From Halomonas sp. 328 (GTDB lineage Bacteria; Pseudomonadota; Gammaproteobacteria; Pseudomonadales; Halomonadaceae): 64,000 nt of DNA. A model generated the notes under the pieces. That model was not told the DNA's origin and searched no databases. It worked only from the letters and a program-made list of their open reading frames with translations. The stretch is from assembly GCF_015645095.1 (NCBI RefSeq), contig NZ_JADOTW010000020.1, positions 22,409-86,408 on the forward strand, given 5' to 3'. The translations under genes and the position numbers were made by a program. This document shows, piece by piece, positions 15,870-25,050 of this stretch (position 1 is the stretch's first letter; each line of letters begins with the position of its first letter).

Positions 15870-16865
15870 TCAGGGAATCAGCACGGCGGCGCCCGAGAAG
15901 CACCCGGCGCGCAGGTCATCGAGGGCGCGATTGGCGTCTGCCAGGGGGTAGGCATGGGTTTCGGTCTGGATGGGGATTCGCGCCGCCAGGGGCAGGAAGG
16001 CCTCGCCATCGGCACGGGTGAGGTTGGCCACCGAGCGCACCAGGCGCTCCTCCCAGAGCAGCCGATAGGGGAAGGCGGGAATCTCCGACATATGGATGCC
16101 GCCACACACCACCACGCCACCGGGGCGCACCCGGGCCAGCGCCTCGGGGACCAGCTCGCCCACCGGGGCGAAGATAATGGCCGCATCCAGCGGCCGGGGC
16201 GGCGCCTGCCCCGAGTCCCCCGCCCAGCGGGCCCCCAGGCGTCGGGCGAAGGCCTGGGCCTCTCGATCGCCGGGGCGAGTAAAGGCGTAGCAGTGCTGGC
16301 CCTTGGCTCGGGCCAACTGGATCAGCAGGTGCGCCGCGGCGCCGAAGCCGTAGAGCCCCAGGTGGCGCAGTGACTCGCCCCCCGCCAGGCGCCAGGCGCG
16401 GTAGCCGATCAGCCCGGCACAGAGCAGCGGTGACGAGGCCCGGGCCTCGCCGGTGACGGGAAAGCCGTAGCGGGCATCCGCCACGCAATACTCCGCGTAG
16501 CCACCGTCCCGGGTGTAGCCGGTGAACTGCGCCCGCCGGCAGAGGTTCTCCCGCCCGGCACGACACTCGGTGCACTCGCCACAGGTCCAGCCCAGCCAGG
16601 GCACCCCTACCCGGCTGCCCGGTGCCGGCGTCGTCACCCCCGGCCCCAGGGCCACCACCTCGCCGACGATCTCGTGCCCGGGAATCAGCGGCAGCCGCGC
16701 CTCATTGAGCTCGCCGTCCACCACATGCAGGTCGGTGCGGCACACCGCACAGGCCTCGACCCGGATCAACAGCTCCCCGGGGCCCGGCACGGGACGCGGG
16801 ACCCGTTCCCGGCGTAGCGGCCGCCCGGTCTCGTGGAGCCGCATGGCCCACATCGTTTCGCTCAT
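15870..16865 (-). CDS. Zinc-dependent alcohol dehydrogenase family protein
   Basis: 331-residue medium-chain dehydrogenase. The catalytic-zinc region AVCRTDLHVVDGEL and PGHEIVGEVVALGPGV is followed by the structural-zinc cysteines in CGECTECRAGRENLC, and the Rossmann motif LGLYGFGAAAHLLIQLA is near residue 165. It fits the adh_fam_2 group. The ATG at 16865 has GAGGTGA six bases upstream; an earlier ATG gives a longer product without a better site. It is divergent from the HTH gene. The substrate is not known. Confidence 0.85.
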   Translation of the reverse strand: MSETMWAMRLHETGRPLRRERVPRPVPGPGELLIRVEACAVCRTDLHVVDGELNEARLPLIPGHEIVGEVVALGPGVTTPAPGSRVGVPWLGWTCGECTECRAGRENLCRRAQFTGYTRDGGYAEYCVADARYGFPVTGEARASSPLLCAGLIGYRAWRLAGGESLRHLGLYGFGAAAHLLIQLARAKGQHCYAFTRPGDREAQAFARRLGARWAGDSGQAPPRPLDAAIIFAPVGELVPEALARVRPGGVVVCGGIHMSEIPAFPYRLLWEERLVRSVANLTRADGEAFLPLAARIPIQTETHAYPLADANRALDDLRAGCFSGAAVLIP

Positions 16866-16938
16866 CGCCCTCACCTCGATATTGGCCACCCTCAAGGCGT
16901 AGGATAGATGGCTCCCCCGCGAAACGAGTCAGCGACCC

Positions 16939-17238
16939 ATGGCCGAGTCCCTCAGCAAGACCAAGAGCAGCTTCTATCGACGCCTCTATGTGGCCCACCT
17001 GATCGATCACGGCGTGGCCAGCGTGCCCGAGCTGATCGAAGCCACCGGCATGCCGCGGCGGACCGCCCAGGACACCATCCACTCCCTCGCCGAGCTGGAT
17101 ATCGCCTGCGACTTCGAGCAGGCCGAGGGGGCCCGCCACAATATCGGCCGCTACCGCATCCGCGACTGGGGCGCCATCGACCCACGCTGGGTCGAGGTCA
17201 ACGCGGCACGCCTCAAGGCCGCCCTGGGCTACCCCTGA
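16939..17238 (+). CDS. Small winged helix-turn-helix protein
   Basis: 99 residues of the HTH_43 type. The N-terminal region YRRLYVAHLIDHG is followed by a helix-turn-helix (VPELIEATGMPRRTAQDTIHSLAEL, residues about 28-52) and a wing (RHNIGRYRIRDWGAID). A DNA-binding regulator is likely but its target is unknown. It is followed 13 bases later by the lipoprotein hydrolase gene and is divergent from the alcohol dehydrogenase, so either may be its target. Confidence 0.75.
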   Translation: MAESLSKTKSSFYRRLYVAHLIDHGVASVPELIEATGMPRRTAQDTIHSLAELDIACDFEQAEGARHNIGRYRIRDWGAIDPRWVEVNAARLKAALGYP

Positions 17239-17251
17239 CCGCGGGCCCGCC

Positions 17252-18235
17252 ATGAGGCTGCCGTGGCTCATCGGCCTGCTGGCCTTCGCCCTGGGTGGCT
17301 GCGCGTCGTCGGGCGAGGCGCCGCCGTTCGACCTGCCGCCCCCCTATGCGGGCTATGTCGAGGTCGCGGAAGACCAGCGCCTGCCCTACCGGCAGTGGCT
17401 GCCGGATCACGCCCCCCGGGCCCTGGTGCTGGCCCTGCATGGCTTCAACGACCACGCCGGCAGCTTCGCCCCCCTGGGGGAAACGCTGAGTGGGCAAGGC
17501 ATCGCCCTCTATGCCCATGATCAGCGCGGCTTCGGCACCACCGAGCCCCGCGGCCACTGGCCCGGCGAGGCGGCCCTGGTGGCGGACGCCCACGCCATGC
17601 TGGCCTGGCTGGAGGCACGCTATCCCGACACGCCCCGCTACCTGCTGGGCAAGAGCATGGGGGCCGCCGTGGCGCTGCGAGTGCTGGCGGAGCGGCCCGC
17701 GGTAGCGGGCGGGGTCCTGGTGGCCCCGGCGGTATGGGGACGCAGCACCATGCCCTGGTACCAGCGCCTGGGGCTGTGGCTCGGCATGCGCCTGGCGCCG
17801 GAGGCGCGTTTCTCGGCCCGCACCGCCCGGCGCCTGGGCATCGAGCCCACCGATGACCCGGAGATTCGCCACCAGCTGGCCCGGGACCCGCTGCTGCTGC
17901 GCAGCGCCCGCATCGAGGCCCTGGACGGGGTGGCTCGATTGATGGACACCGCCCTGGCCGCGGCGCCCGAGCAGACGGGGCCCCTGCTGCTGCTCTACGG
18001 CGAGGCGGATCAGGTGATTCCCGAGGACGCGGTCTGCACCCTGCTGGCGACCCTGCCGCCGCCCCCGGCCTGGCGCCTGGTGCTCTACCCCGAGGGCTAC
18101 CATATGCTGACCCGCTACCGGGGACGGGCCCAGACCGAGGCGGACCTGGCGGCCTGGCTGCAGGACCCGGCGGCGCCCCTGCCCTCCGGCCGGGAGGTCA
18201 CGCCGGAGACCGCCGAACGACGCCTGTGCCGATAA
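17252..18235 (+). CDS. Lysophospholipase-like alpha/beta hydrolase, lipoprotein
   Basis: 327 residues with a lipoprotein signal (LLAFALGGC, lipidated Cys at residue 17). The alpha/beta hydrolase core includes the oxyanion segment LALHGFNDHAGSF, a nucleophile elbow GKSMGAA, an acid region YGEADQVIP and the catalytic histidine in YPEGYHMLTR. It resembles monoacylglycerol lipase/PldB-type hydrolases with an envelope location. The native substrate cannot be read from sequence. It ends at the convergent terminator at 18234-18262. Confidence 0.82.
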   Translation: MRLPWLIGLLAFALGGCASSGEAPPFDLPPPYAGYVEVAEDQRLPYRQWLPDHAPRALVLALHGFNDHAGSFAPLGETLSGQGIALYAHDQRGFGTTEPRGHWPGEAALVADAHAMLAWLEARYPDTPRYLLGKSMGAAVALRVLAERPAVAGGVLVAPAVWGRSTMPWYQRLGLWLGMRLAPEARFSARTARRLGIEPTDDPEIRHQLARDPLLLRSARIEALDGVARLMDTALAAAPEQTGPLLLLYGEADQVIPEDAVCTLLATLPPPPAWRLVLYPEGYHMLTRYRGRAQTEADLAAWLQDPAAPLPSGREVTPETAERRLCR

Positions 18236-18262
18236 AAAAAAACGGCGACCCGAGGTCGCCGT
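18234..18262 (-). terminator. Rho-independent terminator
   Basis: Stem ACGGCGACC / GGTCGCCGT with a CGA loop. On the minus strand it is followed by nine T residues, so it terminates the acyl-CoA dehydrogenase transcript. It also lies directly after the plus-strand hydrolase gene. Confidence 0.9.
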
Positions 18263-18326
18263 AAGGAAGCGGTCAGCGCGACTGACCAGAGAGATCGATC
18301 ACAGCAAGTCTGGCATCACCTCGAAC

Positions 18327-20138
18327 TCAGAGCTCGAAGCCGCGGCCGAAGTCCTCGGCGGAGAGCGCCATCAGCGACTCGGCGCCGGCCTCGATGGCCT
18401 GCTTATGGGTGCGGGTGCGCGGCAGCAGGCGGTCGAAGTAGAAGCGCGCGGTATTCAGCTTGCTGCGGTAGAAGGCGGCATCGTCGCTGCCCTCGGCCAG
18501 GGTCGCCTGGGCCTGCCTGGCGGCGCGGGCGAAGAGGTAGGCCAGGGTCACGTAGCCGGAGTACATCAGGTAGTCGACGCTGGCCGCGCCCACTTCCTCG
18601 CGATCGGCCATGGCCTTCATGCCGATGCCCATGGTCAGCTCGCCCCACTCGGCGTTGAGCTTGGCCAGGGGCCGCACGAATTCGGCGAGGGCGGTGTTGC
18701 CCTCCTCCGCCTGACAGAACTTGTGGATCTCCTTGGTGAAGACCTTGAGGCTCTCGCCCTGGCTCATCAGTACCTTGCGGCCCAGCAGGTCGAGGGCCTG
18801 GATGCCGGTGGTGCCCTCGTAGAGACGGGTGATGCGGGCGTCCCGCACCAGCTGCTCCATGCCCCACTCCTGGATAAAGCCGTGACCGCCGAAGACCTGC
18901 ACGCCCTCGTTGGTGGCCTCGAAGCCCACCTCGGTAAGGAAGGCCTTGACGATGGGGGTCAGCAGACCCAGCAGGGTCTCGGCGTGCGCCTTCTCGGCGG
19001 CATCGCTGCCGTGCTCGACGATATCGATCATCTGGGCGGTATAGAGCACCAGCATCCGGCCGCCCTCGGCGAAGGCCTTCTGGGTCAGCAGCATGCGCCG
19101 CACGTCCGGGTGCACGATGATCGGGTCGGCGGCCTTCTCCGGCGCCTGGGGCCCGGAGAGGGCACGCATCTGCAGGCGGTCGCGGGCATAGGCCAGGGCG
19201 TTCTGGAAGCTCGCCTCGGTGAGGCCCAGGCCCTGGATACCGACGCCGATGCGGGCCGCGTTCATCATGGTGAACATGCAGGCCAGGCCCTTGTTGGGGG
19301 CGCCCACCAGGAAGCCCTTGGCCCCATCGAAGTTCATCACGCAGGTGGCGTTGCCGTGGATGCCCATCTTGTGCTCCAGCGAGCCGCAGACCACCCCATT
19401 GCGCTCGCCCGGATTGCCATCGGTATCGGGCAGGAACTTGGGCACCACAAAGAGCGAGATCCCCTTGGAGCCCTCCGGAGCGTCGGGCAGCTTGGCCAGC
19501 ACCAGGTGAACGATGTTCTCGGCCAGGTCGTGCTCGCCGGCGGAGATAAAGATCTTGGTGCCGGTGATCGCGTAGGCGCCGTCATCGGTGGGCAGGGCGC
19601 GGGTCTTGATCAGTCCCAGGTCGGTGCCACAGTGGGGCTCGGTGAGGCACATGGTGCCGGTCCAGGTGCCCTCCACCAGCTTGGTCAGGTAGGTGGCCCG
19701 CTGCTCATCGGTACCGTGGTGACGCAGGGCGTCGGCGGCGCCGTGGGAAAGCCCCGGGTACATGCCCCAGGCCAGGTTGGTGGCGCAGATCATCTCCGAG
19801 AGGACCATGGCCAGGGAGTGCGGCAGGCCCTGGCCCCCGTGCTCGGGATCGGCGGCGAGGCTCGGCCAGCCCCCCTCCACGTACTGGGCATAGGCTTCCT
19901 TGAAGCCCTTGGGCGCCTTGACCTCACCGCCCTCCAGCCGACAGCCCTCCTGGTCGCCGCTCTGGTTCAGCGGCAGCAGCACCTCGCGGGCGAAACGGGC
20001 CCCTTCCTCGAGGATGGCCGCCACCACGTCCGGGGAGGCCTCTTCGCCAGCCGGCAGGCGGGCGTAGTGGGCCGGATAGTCGAGCATCTCGTCCATCACG
20101 AAACGCAGGTCACGCAGGGGGGCCTGATAGTCGGGCAT
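18327..20138 (-). CDS. Acyl-CoA dehydrogenase, ~600-residue class
   Basis: FAD-dependent oxidation of an acyl-CoA to the 2-enoyl form. The 603-residue product has the long-class architecture seen in DmdC-like and related enzymes. Signatures: MCLTEPHCGTDLGLIKTRA, HKMGIHGNATCVMNFDGAKG, GFEATNEGVQVFGGHGFIQE with the QVFGGHG FAD/active-site region, and RITRLYEGTTGIQALDLLG, then a C-terminal DUF-type domain. The ATG at 20138 has GGAG upstream. A perfect PsrA-like palindrome sits 55 bases upstream, suggesting fatty-acid-responsive control. Substrate chain length is not determined. Confidence 0.9.
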   Translation of the reverse strand: MPDYQAPLRDLRFVMDEMLDYPAHYARLPAGEEASPDVVAAILEEGARFAREVLLPLNQSGDQEGCRLEGGEVKAPKGFKEAYAQYVEGGWPSLAADPEHGGQGLPHSLAMVLSEMICATNLAWGMYPGLSHGAADALRHHGTDEQRATYLTKLVEGTWTGTMCLTEPHCGTDLGLIKTRALPTDDGAYAITGTKIFISAGEHDLAENIVHLVLAKLPDAPEGSKGISLFVVPKFLPDTDGNPGERNGVVCGSLEHKMGIHGNATCVMNFDGAKGFLVGAPNKGLACMFTMMNAARIGVGIQGLGLTEASFQNALAYARDRLQMRALSGPQAPEKAADPIIVHPDVRRMLLTQKAFAEGGRMLVLYTAQMIDIVEHGSDAAEKAHAETLLGLLTPIVKAFLTEVGFEATNEGVQVFGGHGFIQEWGMEQLVRDARITRLYEGTTGIQALDLLGRKVLMSQGESLKVFTKEIHKFCQAEEGNTALAEFVRPLAKLNAEWGELTMGIGMKAMADREEVGAASVDYLMYSGYVTLAYLFARAARQAQATLAEGSDDAAFYRSKLNTARFYFDRLLPRTRTHKQAIEAGAESLMALSAEDFGRGFEL

Positions 20139-20192
20139 GTCGGTCTCTCCAGAAGAGGGCGCCGGAAATCGGAAGCAACAAGGCAGCGCCAC

Positions 20193-20251
20193 TTTCAAAC
20201 ACATGTTTGAAAACTAGCCGCTAGCCCAGCGGACGTCAAGCGTTCGTTTGA
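20193..20251 (-). promoter_or_regulatory. PsrA-like operators upstream of acyl-CoA dehydrogenase
   Basis: TTTCAAAC-ACAT-GTTTGAAA at 20193-20212 is a perfect palindrome with 8-base arms and matches the PsrA-type pattern CAAAC-N4-GTTTG. A weaker second copy, TCAAGC-GTTC-GTTTGA, is at 20236-20251. They lie 55-113 bases upstream of the acyl-CoA dehydrogenase start. Assignment to PsrA is based on the known motif; no psrA gene is in the window. Confidence 0.7.
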
Positions 20252-20304
20252 ATTCTCCCCGGGGAACCGCCCCCGACCTTGGTCGATAGTCACCCGGGGC
20301 CCGA

Positions 20305-20348
20305 CACGACACCGCCCACCCCGAGGCCTCGGGGTGGGCGGTGTCGTG
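20305..20348. terminator. 44-bp perfect palindrome, likely bidirectional terminator
   Basis: Left arm CACGACACCGCCCACCCCGA plus GG is the exact reverse complement of the right half, giving 22-base arms with no spacer (centre between 20326 and 20327). It lies just beyond the ohr stop codon on the minus strand. There is no clear T-tract, so termination is likely but not proved. Confidence 0.6.
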
Positions 20349-20380
20349 CTGGGGCTATCTCCCCCAGTTTTAGCCGCTGC

Positions 20381-20809
20381 CTAGTCGACCAGGGTCAGGG
20401 TCACATCAATATTGCCCCGGGTGGCATTGGAGTAGGGGCAGACCTGGTGAGCGGCATCGATCACCTGCCGGGCCTGTTGCTTGTCCATGCCCGGCAGGGA
20501 GATCTTGAGCTCCACCTCGATACCGAAGCCGCCGGGAATCTCGCCGATGCCCACCACCCCCTCGATGCTGGCGTCATCCGGCATCGGCAACTTGTCGCGG
20601 CCGGCGACGAACTTCATGGCCCCCAGGAAGCAGGCGGAGTAGCCGGCGGCGAAGAGCTGCTCGGGGTTAGTGGCCTCGCCCCCGCCGCCGCCCATCTCCT
20701 TGGGCACCGCCAGGGCGACATCAAGGACCCCGTCGGAGGAGACGGCGCGGCCGTCACGACCGCCGGTGGCCTTGGCATGGGCACGATAGGCAACTTTCTC
20801 GATAGACAT
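20381..20809 (-). CDS. ohr: Organic hydroperoxide resistance protein
   Basis: Ohr/OsmC-family thiol peroxidase that reduces organic hydroperoxides, 142 residues. The two redox cysteines are in [18 protein letters not shown] (peroxidatic, about residue 60) and [14 protein letters not shown] (resolving, about residue 125). AAGGAGG lies six bases upstream of the ATG at 20809. No OhrR-type regulator gene is adjacent. Its place among acyl-CoA genes fits protection from lipid peroxides, but that is inference. Confidence 0.93.
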   Translation of the reverse strand: MSIEKVAYRAHAKATGGRDGRAVSSDGVLDVALAVPKEMGGGGGEATNPEQLFAAGYSACFLGAMKFVAGRDKLPMPDDASIEGVVGIGEIPGGFGIEVELKISLPGMDKQQARQVIDAAHQVCPYSNATRGNIDVTLTLVD

Positions 20810-20944
20810 TCGACGCCTCCTTGATCGCTTGAGTCGCGCTTCAACAGGCCGGCCCATCGTGGGCCGGGGTCTATTAAACCAAGCAGCTGGGGCCGATTCG
20901 CGCAACTCCAACCGTCAAGCCGTCGCAGGCCCCCTTCCCCGTAG

Positions 20945-20963
20945 AGGCCCGGGGCTATCCTGG
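20945..20963. repeat. 19-bp dispersed repeat, copy 2
   Basis: AGGCCCGGGGCTATCCTGG, identical to 6336-6354. It lies between ohr and the SDR gene. Confidence 0.5.
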
Positions 20964-20984
20964 GGGCAGGTCACCCCCTCGGGC

Positions 20985-21758
20985 TTATTGCATCCGGATC
21001 CCGCCATCCAGGCGGATCACCTCGCCGTTGAGCATGGTATTGGTAATGATCTGCTCCGCCAGGCGGGCGAACTCATCGGGCTTGCCGAGACGCTTGGGGA
21101 AAGGCACGGCGGCGGAGAGGGCCGCCACCGCGTCTTCGGGGATGTCGCTCATCATCGGCGTCTCGAAGACCCCGGGGGCGATGGCCATTACCCGGATACC
21201 GTGCCGGGAGAGCTCCCGGGCCGCCGGCAGGCTCATCCCCACCACCCCGGCCTTGGAGGCGCTGTAGGCGCACTGCCCCACCTGGCCATCGAAGGCGGCG
21301 ATGGAGGCGGTATTGATGATCACGCCCCGCTCGCCATCCTCGCCCGGCGCATTGCGGGTCATGGCGGCGGCGGCCAGGCGCATCACGTTGAAGCTGCCCA
21401 CCAGGTTGATCTGGATGGTGCGGGCATAGGCCTCGAGATCCGCGGGGTTGCCCTCCCGGTCCACCAGCTTGGCCACGCTGACCACCCCGGCGCAGTGGAT
21501 CACCCCCGCCAGGCCGCGCCCCTCGCTGAGCTCGATGGCGGCGTCGATGGCCGCCTGCATGTCCGCTGCCGAGGTCACGTCGCCGCACAGGGCCCGGGCG
21601 ACCCCGCCCAGGGCCTGGGCCTGGGCCTGGGCCTCGACCTTGTCGCTCAGGTCACTGAGCAGTACCCGGCCGCCGGCGGCCACCAGGCGCTCGGCGGTGG
21701 CCGCCCCCAGCCCGGAGGCGGCACCGGTAATCAGGAAAGTCTGGTCTTGAATCTGCAT
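20985..21758 (-). CDS. SDR-family 3-hydroxyacyl-CoA dehydrogenase-like protein
   Basis: 257-residue short-chain dehydrogenase. NAD-binding TGxxxGxG is TGAASGLG near residue 11, the NNAG-type motif is HCAGVV, and the catalytic Ser and YxxxK are in [21 protein letters not shown]. The sequence is of the HSD17B10-like type (2-methyl-3-hydroxyacyl-CoA dehydrogenase). ATG at 21758 is preferred over a GTG four codons earlier because that GTG lies inside the ribosome binding site GTGGAG. It starts 15 bases after the acyl-CoA synthetase ends, so the two are one operon. Confidence 0.85.
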   Translation of the reverse strand: MQIQDQTFLITGAASGLGAATAERLVAAGGRVLLSDLSDKVEAQAQAQALGGVARALCGDVTSAADMQAAIDAAIELSEGRGLAGVIHCAGVVSVAKLVDREGNPADLEAYARTIQINLVGSFNVMRLAAAAMTRNAPGEDGERGVIINTASIAAFDGQVGQCAYSASKAGVVGMSLPAARELSRHGIRVMAIAPGVFETPMMSDIPEDAVAALSAAVPFPKRLGKPDEFARLAEQIITNTMLNGEVIRLDGGIRMQ

Positions 21759-21773
21759 GGGGTTCTCCACGAA

Positions 21774-23435
21774 TTAAGAGGGGGTCGCCGCCGTCTCGTC
21801 GGCGGCCTGGGCGCGCAGCTTGAAGCGCTGAATCTTGCCGCTGGGGGTCTTGGGCAGGGTCTCGACGAATTCGATCTCCCGCGGGAAGGCGTGAGTGGAG
21901 AGCCGCTCGCGCACCCGCTGACGAATCTCGTCGGCCAGGGCCTCGCTGGGCTCATGGCCCTCCCGCAGCACCACGAAGGACTTGATGATCTCGCCGCGGA
22001 TCTCGTCGGGCTTGCCCACCGCCGCGGACTCCGCCACCGCCGGATGCGTCAGCACCGAGTTCTCCACATCGGCGGGGCCGACCCGGTAGCCGGCGGTGGT
22101 GATGATGTCGTCGTCACGGCCGGCGAACTGGAAGCTGCCATCGGCATTGCGAATCACCACGTCCCCGGTCAAATAGTAGCCCTCGGCGAAGGGGTGCTTC
22201 TCCTGCCAGGTGTAACCGGGGAAGAAAAAGGCCGGCGAGCGGGCGATGTCCACCGCCAGCACCCCGGGCTCCCCATCGGGTAGCTCCCGGTACTCGGCAT
22301 CGAGGATCGCCAGCTGATAACCGGGCATCGGCACCCCCATGCCACCGACATGCTTGGGATGGGCCAGGGCATGGTGGTTGCAGCAGGTCATGCCGGTCTC
22401 GGTCTGGCCGTAGTGATCCATCACCGGGCAACCCAGGGCCCGCTCCACCCAGCCGACCACTTCGGTGTTGAGGGGCTCACCGGCGGAACTGGCGACCCGC
22501 AGCGACAGCTGCTCGGCGGCCTCGTCGAAGATCCCCGAGGCCTTCATCAGCCGGTAGGCGGTGGGGGCAGCGGCGAAGTTGGTGATGCGGTGGCGCCGCA
22601 TGAAGTCGAGGGCCCCTTCGGCGCTGAAGCCCGCCTCGCACAGGTGCGTCGTCACCCCCAGCAGCAGGGGCCCGGCGATGGCGTAATAGAGGCCATAGGC
22701 CCAGCCGGGGTCGGCCATGTTCCAGAAGCGATCCTCGGGCCTCAGGTCGATGGCCAGCTCCATATAGAGGGCGAAGGCGGGCAGCGCCGAGAGCGGCACC
22801 GCCACCCCCTTGGGCTTGCCCACGGTGCCGGAGGTGAACATCTGCAGGAAGGGGGCCTCGGGGGCCAGGCGCGGTGGTGCCTCGGTGAGCGGCGCCTGGG
22901 CCAGGGCCTCGGCCCAGGCCAGGTCACCCTCACCGGCACCATCCACATTGAGGATCGGCGGGCAGGCCGCGAGGCCCGCGAACTTGGTCCGGTTCGCGGC
23001 ATCGGTGATCACCAGGCGGGTCTCGGCCCGGCCCAGGCGATACTCCAGGGCGTCGGGGCCGAAGGCGGTGAACAGCGGCTGATAGACCGCGCCGATCCGC
23101 CAGGTCGCCAGCACCGTGACCAGCAGCGCCGGGGTACGCGGCAACATGCAGGCGATGCGATCCCCCTCCCCCAGGCCGCGGGCCTTGAACCAGCCGGCCA
23201 GCCTGGCGCTCTGGGCATCCAGCTCGGCATAGGTGAGGCGGCTGACGCTGCCGTCCAGCCCCTCCTGGACCAGGGCTTCCACCTCGCCGCGTCCCTCGCG
23301 CAGGTGGCGGCCACAGCAGGCCTCGAAGGCGTTGAAGCGGCCATCCCGGTGATCGTCGAGGCGCGCGATCAACGCCTCCAGGGAGAAGCCTTCCAGGTAG
23401 CTGGCGTAGTCGGTCTGGGTCGCGGTGATGCTCAT
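21774..23435 (-). CDS. Acyl-CoA synthetase (AMP-forming)
   Basis: 553-residue ANL-superfamily adenylating ligase that makes an acyl-CoA from a free acid. Motifs: LQMFTSGTVGKPKGVAV (AMP-binding P-loop), DHYGQTETGMTCCNHHA, YLTGDVVIRNADGSFQFAGR, and the C-terminal ETLPKTPSGKIQRFKLR with the catalytic Lys. The N-terminal part is of the acetyl/medium-chain synthetase type. Upstream it has a LiuR-like and a TetR-type operator, so it is likely induced with the adjacent genes. Substrate is unknown; a short or branched acid is plausible. Confidence 0.88.
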   Translation of the reverse strand: MSITATQTDYASYLEGFSLEALIARLDDHRDGRFNAFEACCGRHLREGRGEVEALVQEGLDGSVSRLTYAELDAQSARLAGWFKARGLGEGDRIACMLPRTPALLVTVLATWRIGAVYQPLFTAFGPDALEYRLGRAETRLVITDAANRTKFAGLAACPPILNVDGAGEGDLAWAEALAQAPLTEAPPRLAPEAPFLQMFTSGTVGKPKGVAVPLSALPAFALYMELAIDLRPEDRFWNMADPGWAYGLYYAIAGPLLLGVTTHLCEAGFSAEGALDFMRRHRITNFAAAPTAYRLMKASGIFDEAAEQLSLRVASSAGEPLNTEVVGWVERALGCPVMDHYGQTETGMTCCNHHALAHPKHVGGMGVPMPGYQLAILDAEYRELPDGEPGVLAVDIARSPAFFFPGYTWQEKHPFAEGYYLTGDVVIRNADGSFQFAGRDDDIITTAGYRVGPADVENSVLTHPAVAESAAVGKPDEIRGEIIKSFVVLREGHEPSEALADEIRQRVRERLSTHAFPREIEFVETLPKTPSGKIQRFKLRAQAADETAATPS

Positions 23436-23493
23436 GACGTGCCCTCTTGTGATTGTTGTCGAAGCGACGGCGTCGCCGGCCTTCGATCTATCC

Positions 23494-23526
23494 TTGACGT
23501 AAACGTTAACCAAGCAAGCGCTCGGT
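23494..23526 (-). promoter_or_regulatory. Composite operator: LiuR-like plus TetR-type palindrome
   Basis: TTGACGTAAACGTTAA (23494-23509) resembles the MerR-family LiuR motif as I recall it, and ACCAAGCAAGCGCTCGGT (23509-23526) is a near palindrome shared with 25283-25300 and 25979-25996. The two abut upstream of the acyl-CoA synthetase gene. The regulator assignments are inference. Confidence 0.7.
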
Positions 23527-23619
23527 TCAAGCTAGTGGCTCACCCGGCGAGAGGCAAGCCCTGTGGCACCGGGACGACTACGACCTTGGTCGAGCCGCCC
23601 CGAGCCCCGGCGATACCCC

Positions 23620-25050
23620 CTAGCGGGGCTGGGCGGCGCCCGTGTCGGCGGAGACCGCCGACGTCTCACTCTGTGTGGCCTCCTCGTCGATGGCCTCCTC
23701 GGGGATCGCCTCCCGGGCCTCGCGCCCCAGCAGGTTCTGCTTCTCCACCAGGTAGTAGAGCACCACCCCGGCGGCCAGGCCCCAGCCGGCGCCATACACC
23801 GCCAGCACCACCGCCATGGTGCCGGCCACGCCCCGCTCGGCGGTGGTCTGGGTCTGCTCGATGCCCACCATCAGGCAGATGTAGCCGGTCAGCAGCAGGG
23901 TCAGCGACAGGGCGATGGGCAGCACCGGCTGGAAGAGGCTGACCAGCGGCAGCATGAAGAGGGCGAAGAAGCCGGTAATCCAGAAGGTGCCGGCCCCGCT
24001 GAAGATGGAGTCCATGGCCCGGCGCCCGTGCTTGTAGCGCTCCGCCATGGTGGCGGTCACCGCGGTCCAGATGGGCCCGGCGAGCCCCGGGTAGGGGGCG
24101 AAGAAGGCGTGAATCAGGTTGCGCAGGCCGGTGACATGGTGAATGCGGTCGGTGCTGTAGTCGATCTTCTCGTCCCGGCGCAGGTGGTCGGCCCGGGACA
24201 TCAGGGAGCGCCCCACCAGGATGTCACCGAAGGCGATCACATAGGCGATGATGGCGGTGGGAATGGCCAGCAGGAAGACCTCGATACCGGGGAAGCCGAC
24301 GGTGAAGGGCAGGTAGTTCCATAGCTCGCCGAAGTTGGGCTGGGTGATGCCGAACTCCACCGTGGGGCGCGGGTACTCGTTGAGGGCCCAGGCGATCAGG
24401 ATGGCGGCGATCATGCCCGGCACCATGCCGTAGTTGGCGATCTTGCGAAACAGCACATGGCGGGCCACCCAGCCGCGGAAGGCCACCGAGAAGAGCATGA
24501 AGACCGAGAGCAGCATTCCCAGCACCAGGGAGATGGGCGTTTCCGCCAGGCGGCCGCCGGGCTGGATCTCGCCGGTGATGGCGGCGATGCCGGCACCGAT
24601 GATGATGCCCGCCTGCAGGGAGTTGGGCACCAGGTGCACCAGGCGTCGCCCCAGGCCGGTGATGCCCATCACGAAGAAGATCACGAAGACCAGGAACTGC
24701 AGGGCGAAGAGCGCCTGGATCGCCTCCGGCCCCGGGGCGAAGTCCCCCAGGAAGACCAGCACCACCGGCACCGCCGGGGTGATCCAGCCCGGCACCAGGG
24801 GTACACCCAGCAGGGCCGGCAGCATGAAACCGATGCCGCAGATCACCACATAGGCCAGGGCCACGTCGTAGGGCACGCCCAGGTACTGGTCGAGCAGCGG
24901 AATGGCGCTGAGGCTGACCACGAACATGATCAGCGCCTGGATCATCTCGGCGGTTTCCCAGCGGTAGTGGACGAAGGGCAGGCGAATCTTGAAGGGCCCC
25001 GCGGGCCAGTAGGGTTGTTCGTCACCCTCGCGACGGTGCTTGAGTTGCAT
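23620..25050 (-). CDS. Polytopic permease, nucleobase/xanthine-permease-like
   Basis: 476 residues with about 12 hydrophobic segments and a charged C-terminal tail (EEAIDEEATQSE). The general pattern (PALLGVPLVPGWITPAVPV, IIGAGIAAITGEI, AYVIAFGDILVGRSL) resembles the NCS2/solute carrier 23 permeases, but the match is not exact. The gene lies between acyl-CoA synthetase and TetR genes and shares their operators, so its cargo may be an organic acid processed by this cluster. That is inference. GGAG precedes the ATG at 25050. Confidence 0.7.
   Translation of the reverse strand: MQLKHRREGDEQPYWPAGPFKIRLPFVHYRWETAEMIQALIMFVVSLSAIPLLDQYLGVPYDVALAYVVICGIGFMLPALLGVPLVPGWITPAVPVVLVFLGDFAPGPEAIQALFALQFLVFVIFFVMGITGLGRRLVHLVPNSLQAGIIIGAGIAAITGEIQPGGRLAETPISLVLGMLLSVFMLFSVAFRGWVARHVLFRKIANYGMVPGMIAAILIAWALNEYPRPTVEFGITQPNFGELWNYLPFTVGFPGIEVFLLAIPTAIIAYVIAFGDILVGRSLMSRADHLRRDEKIDYSTDRIHHVTGLRNLIHAFFAPYPGLAGPIWTAVTATMAERYKHGRRAMDSIFSGAGTFWITGFFALFMLPLVSLFQPVLPIALSLTLLLTGYICLMVGIEQTQTTAERGVAGTMAVVLAVYGAGWGLAAGVVLYYLVEKQNLLGREAREAIPEEAIDEEATQSETSAVSADTGAAQPR

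Noticed and set aside
18405..20210. A long plus-strand open frame opposite the acyl-CoA dehydrogenase
   Set aside because: Low-complexity composition and perfect antisense to conserved dehydrogenase motifs.
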